Shown one piece after another: positions 61,360 through 64,000 of a stretch of 64,000 nt of DNA. The stretch lies in the NCBI RefSeq assembly GCF_029227915.1, contig NC_079880.1, positions 29,631,501-29,695,500 on the forward strand. Direction: 5' to 3'. The number at the start of each line of letters is the position of its first letter. Position 1 is the stretch's first letter. Position numbers and translations under genes: made by a program. The stretch comes from Hydractinia symbiolongicarpus (lineage: Eukaryota; Cnidaria; Hydrozoa; Anthoathecata; Hydractiniidae). The notes under the pieces are model-generated. The model worked only from the letters and a program-made list of their open reading frames with translations. It had not been told where the DNA came from and did not search any database.

Positions 61360-64000
61360 GCCGAGTCCAGGATTTACGAGAAATCGCGGGTTTTCGTTTG
61401 CCGGCGATTAAACCACTTTCATTAAGCGTCTCATCAAAAATGAAAACATTTCTGGAAACTACAAGTCTCATGCGTTGTAGTGGTGAAAAAATAATTTAAA
61501 AAATCGTTCGGGAAATGAGTTTTCTCCCTGGGTACTTTCTTTGTATACTTTTGACTATACGGGCCGAGTCTGGGATTTACGGGAAATCGCGGGTTTTCGT
61601 TCGGCGGCGATTAAACTTCTTTTATTCAGTGTCTCATCAAAAATAAAAACATTTTTGAAAACTACAAGTCTTATGCGTTTTAGTGGTGAGAATATAATTT
61701 GAAAAATCGTTTTGGAAATGAGTTTACTCACAGGGTACTTTCTTTGTATACATTCGACTATACGGGCAAAGCCTGGGATTTACGGGAAATCGCGGGTTTT
61801 CGTTTGCCGGCGATTAAACTTCTTTTATTCAGCGTCCCATCAAAAATGAAAACATTTTTGAAAACTACAAGTCTCATGGGCTTTAGTGGTGAAATAATAA
61901 TTTAAAAAATCGTTCGGGAAATGAGTTTACACCCTGGGTAATTTCTTTGTATGCTTTTGACTATACGGGCCGAGTCTGGGATTTACGGGAAATCGCGGGT
62001 TTTCGTTCGGCGGCGATTAAACTTCTTTTATTCAGTGTCTCATCAAAAATAAAAACATTTTTGAAAACTACAAGTCTTATGCGTTTTAGTGGTGAGAATA
62101 TAATTTGAAAAATCGTTTTGGAAATGAGTTTACTCACAGGGTACTTTCTTTGTATACATTCGACTATACGGGCAAAGCCTGGGATTTACGGGAAATCGCG
62201 GGTTTTCGTTTGTCGGCGATTAAACTTCTTTTATTGAGTGTCTCATCAAAAATGAAAAGATTTTTGAAAACTACAAGTCTCATGCGTTGTAGTGGTGAAA
62301 AAATAATTTAAAAAATCGTTCGGGAAATGAGTTTACTCCCTGGGTACTTTCTTTGTATACTTTTGACTATACGGGCCGAGTCCAGGATTTACGAGAAATC
62401 GCGGGTTTTCGTTTGCCGGCGATTAAACCACTTTCATTAAGCGTCTCATCAAAAATGAAAACATTTCTGGAAACTACAAGTCTTATGCGTTTTAGTGGTG
62501 AAAAAATAATTTAAAAATTCGTTTGGGAAATGAGTTTACTCCATGGGTACTTTCTTTGTATACTTTTGACTATACGGGCCGAGTCTGGGATTTACGGGAA
62601 ATCGCAGGTTTTCGTTTGCCAGCGATTAAACTTCTTTTATTCATCGTCTCATTAAAAATGAAAACATTTTTAAAAACTACAAGTCTTATGGGCTTTAGTG
62701 GTGAAATAATAATTTAAAAAATCGTTCGTGAAATGAGTTTACTCCCTGGGTACTTTCTTTGTATACTTTTCACTATACGGGCCGAGTCCGGGATTTACGG
62801 GAAATCGCTGGTTTTCGTTTGCCGGCGATTAAACTTCTTTTATTCAGCGTCTCATCAAAAATGAAAACATTTTGAAAAGTACAAGTCTTATGCGTTTTAG
62901 TGGTGAGAAAATAATTTACAAAATCGTTTTGGAAATGAGTTTACTCACAGGGTACTTTCTTTGTATACATTCGACTATACGGGCCAAGCCCGGGATTTAC
63001 GGGAAGTCGCGGGTTTTCGTTTGCCGGCGATTAAACCACTTTCATCAAGCGTCTTATCAAAAATGAAAACATTTCTAAAAACTACAAGTCTCATGCGTTT
63101 TAGTGGTGAAAAAATAATTTAAAAAATCGTTCGGGAAATGAGTTTTCTCCCTGGGTACTTTCTTTGTATACTTTTGACTATACGGGCCGAGCCCGGGATT
63201 TACGGGAAATCGCGGGTTTTCGTTCGTCGGCGATTAAACTTCTTTTATTCAGCGTCTCATCAAAAATAAAAACATTTTTGAAAACTACAAGTCTTATGCG
63301 TTTTAGTGGTGAAAAAATAATTTAAAAATTCGTTCGGGAAATGAGTTTACTCCCTGGGTACTTTCTTTGTATACTTTTGACTATACGGGCCGAGTCCGGG
63401 ATTTACGGGAAATCGCGGGTTTTCGTTTGCCGGCGATTAAACTTCTTTTATTCAGCGTCTCATTAAAAATGAAAACATTTTTAAAAACTACAAGTCTCAT
63501 GGGCTTTAGTGGTGAAATAATAATTTAAAAAATCGTTCGGGAAATGAGTTTACACCCTGGGTACTTTCTTTGTATGCTTTTGACTATACGGGCCGAGTCC
63601 AGGATTTTCGGGAAATTGCAGGTTTTCGTTTGCCAGCGATTAAACTTCTTTTATTCAGCGTCTCATCAAAAATGAAAAATGTTTTGAAAACTACAAGTCT
63701 CATGCGTTTTAGCGGTGAAAAAATAGTTTAAAAAATCTTTCGGGAAATGAGTTTACTCCCTGGTTACTTTCTTTGTATACTTTTGATTATACGGGCCGGG
63801 TCCGGGGTTTACGGGAAATGGCTGGTTTTCGTTTGCCGGCGATTAAACTTCTTTTATTCAGTGTCTCATCAAAAATAAAAACATTTTTAAAAACTACAAG
63901 TCTTATGCGTTTTAGTGGTGAAAAAATAATTTAAAAATTCGTTTGGGAAATGAGTTTACTCCATGGGTACTTTCTTTGTATACTTTTGACTATACGGGCC
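61360..64000. repeat. Right-hand end: 2-, 3- and 7-mer repeats
   Basis: The marker gagaatataatttgaaaaatc occurs near 61080, 61687 and 62093, spacings of three and two monomers. The marker ccatgggtac occurs at 62541 and 63961, a 7-mer spacing. The last monomer is cut by the window edge. No gene is seen. Confidence 0.75.

Larger units (their letters stand above)
57886..61360. repeat. 20-mer HOR unit 5 (matches unit 4 to about 61.36 kb)
   Basis: Follows unit 4 at offset 4054-4055. One stretch (59803-60053) is replaced by sequence typical of the 27 kb block. There one monomer is lost, then one is regained near 60.3 kb (a gagttttctccc / tttgcatac / gtcgggattt monomer), so the offset falls to 3851 and returns to 4054. 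Homology ends near 61.36 kb and no further start marker follows. Confidence 0.8.
1..64000. repeat. Tandem satellite array, about 203-bp monomer, spans the window
   Basis: The same unit repeats head to tail from the first base to the last in a single orientation. Conserved landmarks such as gagttta, gtatac, tttgccggcgattaaa, tcaaaaatgaaaac and tagtggtgaaaa recur about every 203 bp, giving roughly 315 copies. Lengths of 200-204 bp come from short indels, mainly in the A-runs after tagtggtg. There is no unique DNA between units, no inversion, and no transposon or gene inside. Both ends cut a monomer, so the array is larger than the window. The size, roughly a nucleosome plus linker, and the higher-order structure suit a centromeric or heterochromatic satellite; that placement is inference. 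Family and species are not recognised. Confidence 0.98.

Noticed and set aside
153-63066. Many short open frames (about 64-121 codons) on both strands with similar predicted peptides
   Set aside because: They are translations of the satellite itself, recur with each monomer, end at stops inside the A/T-rich segment, and shift frame because 203 is not a multiple of 3. Both strands are open over the same DNA, and no start context, intron or domain is visible.
1-64000. CRISPR-like regular repeats
   Set aside because: The whole 203-bp period is repeated with no unique spacers, and no cas-like gene is present.
1-64000. Tandem RNA gene cluster (5S, tRNA or snRNA type)
   Set aside because: I could not find convincing A and B boxes, a T-run terminator after a conserved transcript, or a tRNA cloverleaf. 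ttcgac in subfamily II resembles only part of a B box.
1-64000. Fragment of a transposable element or virus with terminal repeats
   Set aside because: No reverse transcriptase, transposase, integrase or capsid-like frame exists, and no long terminal repeats distinct from the monomer.

Overview
The whole 64 kb is one uninterrupted tandem satellite array. A unit of about 203 bp (an exact 203-bp copy is at 1001-1203) repeats head to tail, always in the same orientation, for roughly 315 copies. I see no gene, RNA gene, transposon, CRISPR array or unique spacer. Both window ends cut through a monomer, so the array continues on each side. This points to a eukaryotic chromosome, probably constitutive heterochromatin and possibly a centromere or pericentromere. 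I do not recognise the satellite and cannot name the species. The monomer I counted by hand is about 38% G+C and carries 13 CpG where about 7 are expected. That argues against a lineage with heavy germline CpG methylation, such as vertebrates or most flowering plants.

Monomers differ at a few linked marker sites: ccctggg, cacaggg, ccttgggtaa or caccctggg near the start; tacttttgac, tacattcgac or tgcttttgac; gccgagtccggg, gccaagcccggg or gccaagcctggg; and cttcttttattcag, cctctttcattaag or ccactttcattaag. These define at least five recurring subfamilies, which are arranged in higher-order repeats (HORs).

Layout. 1-9.5 kb: mixed subfamilies with 7-, 8-, 10- and 12-mer repeats. 9.5-28.1 kb: 3-, 8- and 9-mer HORs carrying the ccttgggtaa and gttgtagtgg variants. 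28.1-31.65 and 34.9-38.6 kb: a dimer-based region marked by tatgggcc, aaaattctttt and a 36-bp A-rich insertion found five times. The region 24.46-31.65 kb is a 7.2-kb unit followed directly by a second copy at 31.66-38.0 kb. 38.5-64 kb: a roughly 4.05-kb, 20-monomer HOR, marked by tttcgttgtatac, which recurs about five times with internal 2-, 4- and 5-mer expansions.

Nothing here works together as genes do. The interest lies in how the array is built and in conserved DNA-structure signals inside each monomer: a 28-bp and a 22-bp dyad, four CGGG motifs spaced 11, 9 and 10 bp, and a near match to the CENP-B box. Short open frames exist on both strands but are by-products of the repeat. Boundaries are accurate to tens of bases, because crossovers lie inside sequence shared by both parents.
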